From assembly GCA_020796225.1 (NCBI GenBank), contig CM036756.1, positions 65,779,152 through 65,843,151 of the forward strand: a stretch of DNA of 64,000 bases, written 5' to 3'. Positions 1 to 10,700 of this stretch are shown one piece after another. A model generated the notes under the pieces. The model made no database searches. It was not told where the DNA came from and saw only the letters and a program-made list of their open reading frames with translations. The DNA is from Arion vulgaris (lineage: Eukaryota > Mollusca > Gastropoda > Stylommatophora > Arionidae). A program made the translations under genes and the position numbers. The stretch's first letter is position 1, and every line of letters begins with the position of its first letter.

Positions 1-540
1 CTAGTAATTTGATCTGACATACAAGCAAATTTTGATCAAAATAAAATCGACTAATTGGTCACTATCAAACAGACAAGCATACAAAGATATATACTAGCTG
101 TTATTCAACATCATCAATAAAAATGCTAATCGTAAAACATGTATTAACGTGATCACAAGAAATATTCGTATGAAAATTATCTAATAATAACTTGAGCAAG
201 AATTATTTCGCACCAAACTCAAAAAAGTGAAGACATAGATCGAATGTATTGCACTAAAAGAGACTTAAATTATAGAATAACAACAAAAATAGATTTCAAG
301 TTGGAAGGTATAACTCAAAAAGTAATATAAATGCAAAACTGATATTGGAAAAAACACTGAAAGAACAATTTTTCTGATGGCGAAACAATTTGAATACATT
401 GATCCTAGTTTTACAAATGTACGGAGATTAGCTGCATTATTTTATTTATAACTATATTTAATTTTAATATTATTTTATTTTCTATAATTTTTTTTTTTTC
501 GTGCTGTATTTTTAGCATAAAATCATATTCTCAGAATGTA
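1..540. other. AT-rich sequence, nothing recognised
   Basis: No open frame, tandem repeat or element end that I can support. The stretch is AT-rich and ends in a short T tract. Confidence 0.5.
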
Positions 541-606
541 ACAGTTGGCAAGCTATAGAAGAAAAGTACATTGTACAATTCTACTCGGGTACCTGAGGCT
601 AGTTAC

Positions 607-656
<50 letters not shown>

Positions 657-718
657 CAGTTGCAAGCTATGAAATAAAAGAACATTGTACATTTCTATTC
701 AGGCACCCTGCTAATTGT

Positions 719-772
<54 letters not shown>
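541..772. repeat. Duplicated ~65-bp unit with (TA)n tails
   Basis: Two diverged copies of one unit lie head to tail. Each starts ACAGTTG-CAAGCTAT, contains ACATTGTACA, and runs into a TA microsatellite (about 610-655 and 719-772). The 136-aa open frame across it is mostly a Tyr-Ile repeat read from the TA tracts and is not a gene. Confidence 0.75.
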
Positions 773-776
<4 letters not shown>

Positions 777-979
777 AACATGTTTGCAGGCACATCTTGA
801 TATCTTTTTTCTTCATTACTGTAAAGCAATGTTTTAAAATAGGTCGAATACATCTAAACTTCATGAATAACGTAACGAGATTCTTCTCCTTCTTCTTCTT
901 ATGCTCCATATGGACTACTTCTATAACCTCTCTTTTTTATTTGTATGTGATCTGAGATTAAGAGATATTGTACGTTGTG

Positions 980-2652
980 AGGCTAAGAGAAGAACAATTC
1001 AATCCAGTCACCATTATAAATAACAAGTCTAGGAAACCTCTTACCAACAGCAAAGATATTAAAGACAGATGGAAAGAATATTTTACGGAACTGTTAAACT
1101 GCGAAACACAAGGTACAGAAACATTTCAATTGAAACATGGAAAATACCAACAATTGAATATCTTAGAATCCGAAGTTGAAATGGCACTAAATCAAAGCAA
1201 AAGAAGGAAGGCAGCAGGGATAGATGGTATAACAACAGAAATGTTACTTGCGTGTAAGACAACAGCAATAACATGGCTGACCAGAATTTTTAACATAGCC
1301 TGGGAGGCACAAGAGGTTCCAGATGACTGGCAGAGAGCTATTATAGTCCCAATATGGAAGAACAAAGGAGACAAAAGAGAATGTGAAACATACAAGGGTA
1401 TCTCTCTTTTGAGCCAAATAGGAAAAATGTTTGCAAAAATATTGGAGCGAAGAGCAAGACATATATTAGAGCCCCAGTTAAGCAATAGCCAGTTTGGGTT
1501 TAGGAGGGTAAGAGCTGCACAGACGCAATATTTACACTAAGACAGATCTGAGAACAAACAATTGAATACAATCAAAGTAAACAACTTATATTTATAGACC
1601 AAGAAAAGGCATTTGATAGAGTAAACAGGTGCAAACTATGGAAGATCCTTGAAGAATATGGCGTCCAAGGACAACTATTAGGTAACATCATGGCCTTATA
1701 TCAAGATAGCCAGAGTACAGTAAGAACTACAGAAGGAATGACCGACTGGTTCTCCATTACATCAGGTGTTAGACAAGGTTGTGTCCTTTCACCACTACTC
1801 TTTATCGCATACATGGATAAAATAACTCAAGAGTCGAATTCAGATAATGATGAAATAAATGAACTGCCTTTTGCAGATGATCAGTGCCTGATACATCAAA
1901 ATGAACAAGATCTACAACATCATATTGACACTTTGAACAATAATTGTGTGAAACATGACATGAAAATCAACAACACTAAAACAGAAATAATGAATATGGG
2001 AAGAAAACATAATAAACTAGACATCCATGTCAATGGCACTAAAATAAACCAAGTGAAAGAATTCAAATACTTAGGAAGCATATTCACAGAAGACGGAAAA
2101 CTAGATAGAGAGATAGAGGCTAGAGTACAAAAGCAAATGCTGTAACCTACCAGCTAGCCCCATTGTTAAGGCACCCAAAAATTTCACAGGCAGCTAAGAA
2201 ACAAATGATCAACAGCATTTTTATACCTACTTTGTGTTACCAGAGCCAAACATGGACATTGAGCAAAGCGCAGTCACAAAAATAACTACATGTGAAATGC
2301 GTTGCCTGAGAAAAGTTACCAACAACACAAGAAAAGACAGAATCACCAACATCAGCATAAGAAAGAAAGTTGGCACAAAACCGTGCTTGAATTATATAGA
2401 TAAACAAAGAATGAAGTGGTTTGGCCACTTAATAAGAATGCATCCAAACTCCACAGTATACAGAGTCTTCTACAACAGAACATCGGAAAGAAGGCAAGAG
2501 GAAGACCACGGAAAAGATGGTTAGATGGCGTAGCAGAATCCTGTGAAAGAGCAAAGATAACAATCACACAAGCCACCAGAACAGCGCAAGACAAAACAGA
2601 AAACCACGACACTGGGCAACAACCCGGTAGCAGTGTGACGACAAAAGAAGAA
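980..2652 (+). mobile_element. LINE-A, 5'-truncated non-LTR retrotransposon
   Basis: This is a 5'-truncated LINE holding a broken reverse transcriptase and the C-terminal region; the endonuclease is absent. It ends in an A-rich tail with GAAGAA and is flanked by an exact 10-bp TSD, GTACGTTGTG (970-979 and 2653-2662), inside a SINE-A copy. A second, shorter copy of the family lies on the minus strand at 31624-32105, and a related fragment lies at 57400. The family is non-LTR. I do not assign a clade, but no RNase H domain is visible. Confidence 0.9.
1000..2525 (+). pseudogene. LINE-A reverse transcriptase, frameshifted
   Basis: The enzyme would copy element RNA into the target site. Three frame blocks are visible. 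Block one (to 1540) carries KAAGIDGITTEML and ETYKGISLLS, the fingers region of the polymerase. Block two (about 1585-2145) carries FIDQEKAFDRV with the first catalytic Asp, then GVRQGCVLSPLLF, the catalytic FADD box near 1868, and EFKYLGSIF. Block three (2234-2520) carries the C-terminal motif MKWFGHLIRM. An in-frame TGA near 1547 and at least two frame changes break it. No endonuclease precedes it. It is a dead copy, so no active protein is expected. Confidence 0.88.
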
Positions 2653-2821
2653 GTACGTTGTGCCAGTTATCTGCCTACAAGTAGGCTAGCACATCTGATT
2701 TCTGCGACGCTATTTATTTACTAGGGTAGTTTCCATAGGCTCCTATCTTAGTCGCCTCTCACGGCATGCCTTGTAGGTCGCGGCGTTACTATTCTTTGCT
2801 ACCTTTGCAAACCCCGGCAAC

Positions 2822-3074
2822 GCAGGGTCTCTGTGGCTGAGTGGTTAAGCCCTTTGCCTTGCGAGTCGAAGGTCGTGGGTTCGAATCCGGACCGCGGCCT
2901 TCTGTTCACGAGTGCAGTTTTTCCAGAGGCCCCTAGGATTGTTGCTGGAGCTACGAAGTTCGTGCTTTGTGCAATACTCTCGGCAGGTGGCGTGCCATTT
3001 CTGCGGAGAAGGACCGGGCCATATGGGGTAAAACCTGGTGCAATGAAGTCAATCTTTCGGCTTAAAAACCCTTT
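2822..3074 (+). mobile_element. SINE-C, full-length tRNA-derived SINE
   Basis: The head carries a perfect consensus pol III A box (TGGCTGAGTGG) and a perfect B box (GGTTCGAATCC), followed by a ~190-bp body unrelated to tRNA. The TSD is AAACCCCGGCAAC versus AAACCCCAGCAAC (2809-2821 and 3075-3087), within the 5' end of SINE-A. Other copies lie at 4186 (minus), 10335, 49485, 56580 (minus) and 58572. The intact promoter boxes make this the best candidate reference copy in the window. Confidence 0.9.
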
Positions 3075-3103
3075 AAACCCCAGCAACACTCTGGCGGTAA
3101 CGA

Positions 3104-3870
3104 AGCAATACGAAATTCTCCATAAATGTAGTTTAAAATATTTAAGTAAATGTAGCTTATTTGAAGTTTGATAATGATGTGTCTCCTGAAATATCATCCA
3201 ACCTTTTATAATTATCAATAGAAAAATGTTTTACAGCTGTAAGTGGCAGAATTTTAAAACTATATGTGTGATTATTCACTACAGTTAATTACTAAAAGTG
3301 TAATTCTTAACGCATTAAGAGGGGTTGTTTCCGAATAGAGAAGTTTCAGGGTTGTGAATCACAGTCGCTGACCAGTTTGGGAGAGACGGGTGTCGATATT
3401 TGTACAGTATACAAAGAACGACATACGTAATGTTTAATCAACATCGAACTAGCGTTCTGGGCAACTGGACATAGCTGAATGTGTTGATGCTGGGATTGGA
3501 GCAACTATGGACATGTCCAGGATGTTAGGATGATAGTTCTTATAGATCTGATCACTGATAACTAAAAGTATTCCCCGCAAATCATTGTTTGTTTGGACTG
3601 TTTTTGCTGCCGCTGTTATAATAATCTGTGTTCAAATTTCAACTGATGTACGTCACGTGATTTCCTTTAGTTTCCTACAAATTACAAATGGCAGCAACAC
3701 AAAACAAGCTTCAAAGTGTATTTTCTGCACAACTCTGAATTATTTGTAATAAAATGGCTAGGTTTGTATACTGCGTGTGATGAAACATGATGTCTTTGTT
3801 GTGCAATCACAAGACGATAAAGGGTATCATAAAAAAAATTAAATATCTGAAATTACGAAATACAGCTCCA
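3104..3870. other. Unassigned AT-rich sequence
   Basis: No repeat, element end or coding signal that I can support. Confidence 0.4.
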
Positions 3871-4170
3871 ACTTCTAAAGGACGTCATTTGGCAGGCTAT
3901 CAATTCATGCATGTATTCAAACTTCTAAAGGACGCCATTTGGCAGGCTATCAATTCAAGCATGTATTCAAACTTCTAAAGGACGCCATTTGGCAGGCTAT
4001 CAATTCATGCATGTATTCAAACTTCTAAAGGACGCCATTTGGCAGGCTATCAATTCAAGCATGTATTCAAACTTCTAATGGACGCCATTTGGCAAGCTAT
4101 CAATTCATGCATGTATTCAAACTTCTAAAGGACGCCATTTGGCAGGCTATCAATTCATGCATATATTCAA
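3871..4170. repeat. 50-bp tandem array, 6 copies
   Basis: The unit starts ACTTCTAAAGGACGCCATTT, and spacing is exactly 50 bp (3871, 3921, 3971 and so on). The first four units alternate TTCATGC and TTCAAGC, which suggests a 100-bp dimer was duplicated. The array abuts the 3' end of the antisense SINE-C at 4186. Confidence 0.92.
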
Positions 4171-4185
4171 AATTCCCAAAAAAAT

Positions 4186-4408
4186 ATCCTAAACGAAGGA
4201 TTGACCTCATTGCACCAGGTTTCCTTAAATGGCTTCGTCCCTGTCCGCAGAGATGGCATACCATCTACAGAGAGCATTCCACAAAGCACGAACACTGTAC
4301 ATCCAGCAACAATTCTATGGATGTCATGAAACAATTGCACATCTCTCTCGGTCTGCATTTGAACTCATAACTTTCAGTACCACAGACAAACGACTTAACA
4401 CTTCGCCA
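4186..4408 (-). mobile_element. SINE-C copy, antisense, fused to an array
   Basis: Reverse complement of the SINE-C at 2822, diverged. The body matches (GATTGACCTCATTGCACCAG at its 3' end). The head retains a degraded B box and an A box that coincides with the first unit of the ~31-bp array that follows. No TSD is recognisable because both ends run into tandem arrays. Confidence 0.85.
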
Positions 4409-5880
4409 TTGAGACCCCTCCCTTAACCACTTCGCCATTGAGACCCTCCCTAACCACTTCGTCATTGAGACCCTCCCCTAACCACTTCGCCATTGAGAAA
4501 CCTCCCTTAACCACTTCGCCATTGAGAAACCTCCCTAACCACTTCGCCATTGAAACCTCCTCCCTAACCACTTCGTCATTGAGACCCCTCCTTAACCACT
4601 CGCCATTGAGAAACCCCCCCCTAACCACTTCGCCATTGAGAAACCCTCCTTAACCACTTCGCCATTGAGACCTCCCTCCCTTAACCACTTCGCCATTGAG
4701 ACCTCCTCCCCTTAACCACTTCGCCATTGAGACCTCCTCCCCTTAACCACTTCGTCATTGAGACCTCTCCCCCTTAACCACTTCGCCATTGAGACCTCCT
4801 CCCCTTAACCACTTCGCCATTGGACCTCCCTTAACCACTTCGCCATTGAGACCTCCTCCCCTTAACCACTTCGCCATTGAGACCTCCTCCCTTAACCACT
4901 TCGCCATTGAGACCTCCTCCTTAACCACTTCGTCATTGAGACCTCCTCCCCTTAACCACTTCGCCATTGAGACAACCTCACCCTTAACCACTTCGCCATT
5001 GAGACCTCCTCCCCTTAACCACTTCGCCATTGAGACAACCTCACCCTTAACCACTTCGTCATTGAGACAACCTCACCCTTAACCACTTCGCCATTGCGAC
5101 CTCCTCCCCTTAACCACTTCGCCATTGAGACCTCCTCCCCTTAACCACTTCGTCATTGAGACCTCCTCCCCTTAACCACTTCGCCATTGAGACCTCCCTC
5201 CCTTAACCACTTCGCCATTGAGACCCTCCCTTAACCACTTCTGCCATTGAGACCTCCCTCCCCCTTAACCACTTCGCCATTGAGACCTCCCCCCCCTTAA
5301 CCACTTCGCCATTGAGACCTCCCTCACCCTTAACCACTTCGTCATTGAGACCTCCCTCCCCCTTAACCACTTCGCCATTGAGACAACCTCACCCTTAACC
5401 ACTTCGCCATTGAGACCTCCCCCCCCTTAACCACTTCGCCATTGAGACAACCTCACCCTTAACCACTTCGTCATTGAGACAACCTCACCCTTAACCACTT
5501 CGCCATTGAGACCTCCTCCCCTTAACCACTTCGCCATTGAGACCTCCTCCCCTTAACCACTTCGTCTTTGAGACCTCCCTCCCCTTAACCACTTCGCCAT
5601 TGAGACCTCCCTCCCCTTAACCACTTCGCCATTGAGACCTCCCTCCCCTTAACCACTTCGCCATTGAGACCTCCCTCCCCTTAACCACTTCGTCATTGAG
5701 ACCTCCCTCCCCTTAACCACTTCGCCATTGAGACCTCCTCCCCTTAACCACTTCGCTATTGAGACCTCCGTCCCCCTTAACCACTTCGCCATTGAGACCC
5801 CCTTCCTCCTTAACCACTTCGCCATTGAGACCCCTTCCTCCTTAACCACTTCGCCATTGAGACCCCTCCCCTTAATATTC
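4384..5880. repeat. ~31-bp minisatellite, about 48 copies, SINE-head derived
   Basis: The unit is CTTAACCACTTCGCCATTGA followed by a C/T-rich spacer (GACCTCCTCCC) of variable length; units run about 24-34 bp. Reverse-complemented, each reads GGTCTCAATGGCGAAGTGG then TTAAGG, which aligns with the first ~25 bases of SINE-C (GGTCTCTGTGGCTGAGTGG, TTAAG). The first unit coincides with the head of the adjacent antisense SINE-C. Most units keep TGGCGAAGTGG, a match to the A-box consensus TGGCNNAGTGG; a minority have TGACGAAGTGG. Open frames here are translation shadows. Confidence 0.93.
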
Positions 5881-7076
5881 AAGAGTAAATCTAGCATGCA
5901 ATACCTAACGAACATGCAAGCCTCCTAGAAATATATTTCCTTGCATAGAAATATACTAGCTGACCCTATCTGCTCAGAGAATCCTGTGAGTTCTGTGAAG
6001 TTGATTGTTTTGACAGATCAGGAGAAATCATTCACATAGATTTTGACAGGCATCAACTGTTATCCAAATTTTGAGTGCAAATTAAATTCAATTAATAAAT
6101 GCACTTTTAGCAAACCCACTCGCTCCATGTTTTGTTAATTACTCGGACGAAGCCGGGTCAAATCTTTAGTAATATTTTTTAAAGATTTCCGCATGGCTAA
6201 ATTTTCTATAATACACAGACTAAACAATTTGCTTGAAGTAAATTATATTTAGCTCATCTTCCTTGTACATAAACCTATACTGCAGCTGATATTTTTGTTT
6301 TGGTTTTTGGAAGTAGTAGAAATGTAAATTAATATATCACATCGCGTTGTTTCAACGTCATTTTTATTGCTCGTTTCAACACAAACTAAAATTTAGGAAA
6401 TCAAAATCAACAAACAAATATGTTCTTCAGTAATCCAACACATTTAGTTCTACTTCAGAAGCTTTTAAAATCTTTAACTTGTTCTTAAACCACTGTGCAT
6501 ATTAGCAAGTTTATTGTTTGCTTTTTGTGCAATTATATTTTTAAATGCATTAGTCATTTACTTCTGTTATGAATGTCGTCTAGTACATGTTCTAAACTAA
6601 TACATGTTCTTTGAATTATTCTGTAACACTTGTTGCTGCTTTCTAACTAGACGGTTAAGTGATCGTTTTACTTCTTACAACACACATTGCCTAGCATGCA
6701 AACGTGCGTTTTTTAGAGCACAAATGAGTGCTGCAAGGTTGTGGTTTGAATCCTGTATTTTTTTTTTTTTAATTCCGATGGTCCATAATATTTGTTTACT
6801 GTTTTTCTATTGACCATATTCATTGACTCCAGTGCTTCCTCTAGCGTTCATTAACAACACTCATTTTTCACTTGTTACAACTGTTGTCAGTTCATTTCTG
6901 CGTTACTATGTACATAGTGATCCGTTACGGACGTGAATATGACTGGAGTATGGTATTGCATTAGTTTATTATACAATGTTGTGCTCCAGCAATGTAGGAG
7001 AACAAATGAAAACAAAATTTGTTTGACAGCTCCGGTAAAATAAATGTTGTCATTCGGTCGCTATGATTTCAGGTGT
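5881..7076. other. Unassigned AT-rich sequence
   Basis: I see no tandem repeat, element end or coding region that I can name. Short open frames here have no recognisable motif. Confidence 0.4.
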
Positions 7077-7764
7077 AATTATGACGCCTAATATAGCGAA
7101 ACACGTAATAACAAAGTATTGTAGTTTTACCAAATACAACAAAAATGAAATACGCAGCAACATTTCACCAAAGGCCTTTATCAAGCAAAACAATACAACA
7201 AACTTGACGGATAACTCAGAACATTACATATAGACTTAACAAAGATAGCAACGGTTAAAACGAATGAAAATATGTGATTAAAAACGAATAACGAAATAAA
7301 TACAGAAAAACGGTAAGTGGAAAAATAAGAAAAACAATTAAAAAATCAAGTATCTCTACATTCCTATGCTTCTTAGTACTTTCTCTTCTCATGCTCTATA
7401 TTTTATATGTGTTTATGTTTAATGTATATGAGTCATATATTTACTTGATTTTTGTATTGTTTCTCTTATTTTTCCACTTCCAGTTTTTCTGTATTTATTT
7501 CGTTATTCGTTTTTAGTCACATATTTTCATTCGTTTTTAACCGCTGCTATATCTTTGTTAAAGTCTGTATGTAATGTTCTGATTATTCGTCAGTTTGTTG
7601 TATCGTTTTGCTTGATAAAGGCCTTTTTGGTAGAAACGTTGCTGTGTATTTTCATTGTTTTGTATTTTGTAAAACTACAGTACTTTGTTATTACGTGTTT
7701 CGCCATTCTACATAGTTTTACTGCAGTCTCCATCTATATTGTGATTATTACGCCTAATATAGCG
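7077..7764. mobile_element. Long foldback element with flanking direct repeat
   Basis: The left arm (about 7095-7345) is the diverged reverse complement of the right arm (about 7445-7725). Each arm carries the same family sequence: CGAAACACGTAATAAC, a GTAGTTTTAC block, a AACGTTTC-type motif and GGCCTTTATCAAGC. The outside is flanked by a direct repeat of about 20 bp, ATTAT(G/T)ACGCCTAATATAG (7077-7096 and 7744-7763). No transposase is encoded. Related single-arm pieces lie at 15235, 24590, 27958, 39786 and 44925. Confidence 0.8.
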
Positions 7765-7784
7765 TGTCTGGATGATTTTTGAGA

Positions 7785-7965
7785 GAAGGCTTTACTTGTT
7801 ACAAGTGTCCATAATTTAGGCGAGCTTTACTTCAACTTCAGACGTACTTGTAACTCAGATTCCGAAGTAAAAGATCAGGGTCCCTGTAGTTTAATCGTTT
7901 ACCGTGTGTGTGCACATTGATAACTTTTGACAAGCTGGCGCCGAACCACTGAATTTTCACGGTGA
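7785..7965 (+). repeat. Dispersed repeat X
   Basis: Shares diverged blocks with the reverse complement of 27355-27545: CTTTACTT, TTTAGGCGAGCTTTACT, GTGTGCACATTGATAAC and CAAGCTGGCGCCGAACC. The last block is weakly B-box-like. No TSD was found. Confidence 0.55.
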
Positions 7966-7984
7966 TCACTAGAGCTAGATGTTA

Positions 7985-8689
7985 TCAGCTTTGATATGGA
8001 CGGCCACAGTGAAATTATTGAATCCTGAAATTTTGTTCAAGTGACTCAATGAACTGAAACTGGCTGTTTTTAGGGTGCACCATATTGAAGTGCTTTTATG
8101 TCTATCCAGACCCCCTGTGTTTGACAAACGATTTCGGTGTCGTGTTATTGTCGTTAGTGTATTAGTCCTGCTATTGTCTCAAATTATCCTGCCTAGAAAT
8201 TCTGTGTATAATGCTTTGATCTTCTTCTGCGGGTTCTTACTTATCAACCAAGTTAATCACTCTTTATGATCTGTGTGGTTTGAGCGAAAACACAGCATTG
8301 ATTGTCGGATAGTTAAAATAGATAAGGGAGATGTTTTCAGTCTTTCACGACTGTCTTTTGGATGAAAACACTGAAACGATCGAGCGAATTAAGGAGTTTG
8401 GAGTTGCCCGATGTACACGAAGAACTGGATTCGTGTTGGGGCAGAGTGAGGAGTGTGTTTAACCATTGAGCCACGGGAACCATCAGTATGCATATCCTTC
8501 GACATCAGTTGGGGAAGACTGGGCACCTATGGGTCTGCCCGGAGTTCAATGACGTCGGTTCAGTAACCAATGAGCCGAAAACGTGATTACGTTGCGTCTC
8601 GGTTTATATGCTCCTAGCATGTAGTGGACAAGTGCATCCAAATAATGCTTTAATCACATTCAATATTTTCTGTTATATACCATTACAAT
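7985..8689. other. Unassigned sequence
   Basis: No feature that I can support. Short open frames carry no recognised motif. Confidence 0.4.
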
Positions 8690-9112
8690 TTGATTGACTG
8701 ATTGACTGATTGATTGATTGATTGATTATTTGATTATTTACCATCATCGTTGCATTTCGGTAAGAAACAATGTGTGCTTCGATCTCTTTCTTACACAAAA
8801 GAATATCAGCTGCAGTGCACGAACTCCGTAGCACCGCTAGGGTCCCGATGTAATTTTGAAGATGTTGAAGTTATTTTGTAGGAATTGTATTTTTAATCTT
8901 TTTATAACGAGTTTTGCCCGGGCAGCAGATTTTCAGCCTGTTGTTCTAGATTTTGAGCTACCAAGGGTTCTTTTACGTTCTATAATTGAACACGGGACCT
9001 ACGTTTATCGTCCATCTCCGATAGGACTTGGAACTCGATGGTTCGATGGAGCGAACCGGTTACTTTGACGCAAGAAGCGAGCACCTAGCCCCTACACCAC
9101 AGAAAACTTCCA
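8690..9112 (-). mobile_element. SINE-G copy with (TCAA)n tail
   Basis: Read on the minus strand: a tRNA-like head with B-box-like GGTTCGCTCC (near 9045), a ~300-bp body with GTAAGAAAGAGATCGAAGCA, and a tail of repeated AATC/TCAA (8690-8730). Body and tail recur at 22278, 32375, 35465 and 61425; the head recurs at 13560. Confidence 0.72.
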
Positions 9113-9129
9113 TAATAATTTAAGTACCT

Positions 9130-9260
9130 CAACATTGAACTAGGCCATAGATTCCCAAACTTATTCGGCCCACCACCCACTTTGAACGACATAAACTTTG
9201 TAACGCCCCCTTCCCCATTGAAACAGTTTGCAATCACTCCCCCACACACACACACACACA
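9130..9260. repeat. Possible hAT-like end and short (AC)n
   Basis: GATTCCCAAACTTATTCGGC resembles the terminal sequence of some hAT elements, but no second end or TSD is visible. A short CA microsatellite (9243-9260) follows. Confidence 0.3.
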
Positions 9261-9587
9261 TGTATATACATGCTCTATTTTCACTTTGACATAGAAAATT
9301 GATATATATTTCTGTCAGACATGGTCAATTTTGAAATGCTTAAATGCATGAAACAGAAAATTGATGAAAAAAGGATCAGTAAGATGAGCATAAGATGAAT
9401 TAAAATACAGAATTCAAATTTTTCATGATTATTCAATCGCAAAATCACGATAAAAGACTCTCCACACAAATGCTTCTCGAACCACACTCATCGCTCTCCC
9501 CTTCCTGGAAGGCTACAGCGTTGACAGGCAGGGAGTGTCTGCCCTACTTTGAGGAGCCCATGATGATCTAGGCTATCATGAACGGGT

Positions 9588-10250
9588 TTTAATTTCCTTT
9601 TAAATCAACAAAGACTAAATAAACAGTACTATTCCATTCGATACTCTGTTCAAATATTTTACGTATCGTCAAAATGTAATCGATACATGATTTCAATTTC
9701 CTGTAACTTGCTTGTACTTGCCAGATTGCACTATCCAATGCTTGAGTGATTCTCTTGAGGGTGATGTGGCTAACGAGCATGCTCATTACTGACAGAAGGG
9801 ATATGCCTCTACAGTTCATATAATGTTTAGATCCCATTTCTTTGATAACTTAATCGCCAGTGTGTTGTCGGGGCCCGCAATAGAAGCAAAGAATAGTACC
9901 ACTGTGACCTACAAGGCATGTCGTAAGAGGCGGCTGATGTAGGACCTAAGGAAGCTACCCTAGTAAATAAAAAGCATCGCAGAAATAGGATATGCAGCCT
10001 ACTTGTAGGAGCATAACTGTCACAACATACAATCGCTCTTATGCTCAGATCACATACAAATCATACAGATGGGTTAACAAGTGGTCGATGTGGGGCGTTT
10101 GAAGAAGAGGAAGAAGATGATAACTTATTGATGTTTCTGTTTTTCTGTTCTTCTGCAACTTCTTGCATCCAAACATATTGAAAAATCTAGCATATAAGTC
10201 TAGTGCATTCTTCTTTGCCTAATTTCAACATCACTATACAGATACCATCA
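9588..10250 (-). mobile_element. LINE-E reverse transcriptase fragment split by SINE-A
   Basis: Minus-strand non-LTR reverse transcriptase remnant. 9588-9837 is open for 82 codons and carries NCRGISLLSV, a linker to KSCIDYILTIRKIFEQSIEW, and VFVDLKGN, where the usual catalytic FDFEKAFD region has decayed. The upstream part lies at 10128-10250 (GICIVMLKLGKEECTRLI), separated by a SINE-A (9853-10117) with TSD TGATAACTTA (9843-9852 and 10118-10127). Rejoining across the SINE gives the normal order of fingers-domain motifs. The copy is truncated at both ends and lacks the catalytic FADD box. Confidence 0.82.
9853..10117 (+). mobile_element. SINE-A copy
   Basis: Has the conserved head with AAAGAATAGTACCACTGTGA and GTCGTAAGAGGCGGCTGA, a body with TCGCTCTTATGCTCAGATCA, and a GAAGAAGAGGAAGAAGA tail. 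The TSD is TGATAACTTA in a LINE fragment. Confidence 0.88.
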
Positions 10251-10334
10251 CCCCCGGTGTGCTTTATTTATCTTTTTGAGTTTTTATAACATCTTTTACG
10301 TCTATTTTGATGATGGACTAAATGTTTATATTCT

Positions 10335-10700
10335 AAATCGTGATTTGTGTAATACTCTCGGCAGGTGGGGGTGCTATTTCTTCGGAGAGGGACAGAGCCA
10401 TATGAGGCAAAACCCGATGAAATTTTTTTTTTTTTTTTTTTGCCGATCCAGAAGCACTTCAGCTTTTCAGCTCTTCGGCTCGGTGCCATGGACATCATAA
10501 CCCTTCGGTTCGGTGCCACGAACACCGTAAATCTGGGGAATCTGTGGCTTTTTCTGCCATCCACTGCCATGCAATGAATTGAACCCGCACACACAGAGGG
10601 ATAGTCACCCGTAGTCCAACGCGCTACGAACACGCTGGGCAGATGGGCAACCCTGTGAAATAAAGCCAATTCTTCGTATTTAGAACCCATGGCCTTGCTG
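10335..10700 (+). mobile_element. SINE-C copy, 5'-truncated, split by SINE-B
   Basis: SINE-C body (TAATACTCTCGGCAGGTGG) at 10340-10423, resuming at 10649 with AAAGCCAATTCTTCG. A SINE-B is inserted within it. The tRNA head is missing. Confidence 0.8.
10424..10648 (-). mobile_element. SINE-B, tRNA-derived, inside SINE-C
   Basis: On the minus strand: a tRNA-like head (GTTCGTAGCGCGTTGGACTA; B-box region GGGTTCAATTC), a body with CACAGATTCCCCAGATTTAC, then AAGTGCTTCTGGATCGG and an A tail (T tract at 10424-10441). The TSD is AACCCGATGAAAT versus AACCCTGTGAAAT (10411-10423 and 10649-10661). Other copies lie at 11143, 12953, 26876 and 56281. Confidence 0.9.

Larger units (their letters stand above)
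879..3096 (-). mobile_element. SINE-A copy split by a LINE and by SINE-C
   Basis: SINE-A is a ~255-bp dispersed repeat ending in (GAA)n in its own orientation. This minus-strand copy survives as 879-979, 2663-2821 and 3088-3096. A 7-bp direct repeat GTAACGA flanks the whole composite (872-878 and 3097-3103). A 1.67-kb LINE (980-2652) and a 253-bp SINE-C (2822-3074) interrupt it, each with its own TSD. Other SINE-A copies lie at 9853, 18574, 26762, 42831, 45897, 51271 and 55611. Confidence 0.85.

Noticed and set aside
2828..2895. tRNA gene
   Set aside because: A and B boxes are perfect, but no complete cloverleaf with a clear anticodon arm and acceptor stem is visible, and it continues into the SINE-C body with TSDs.
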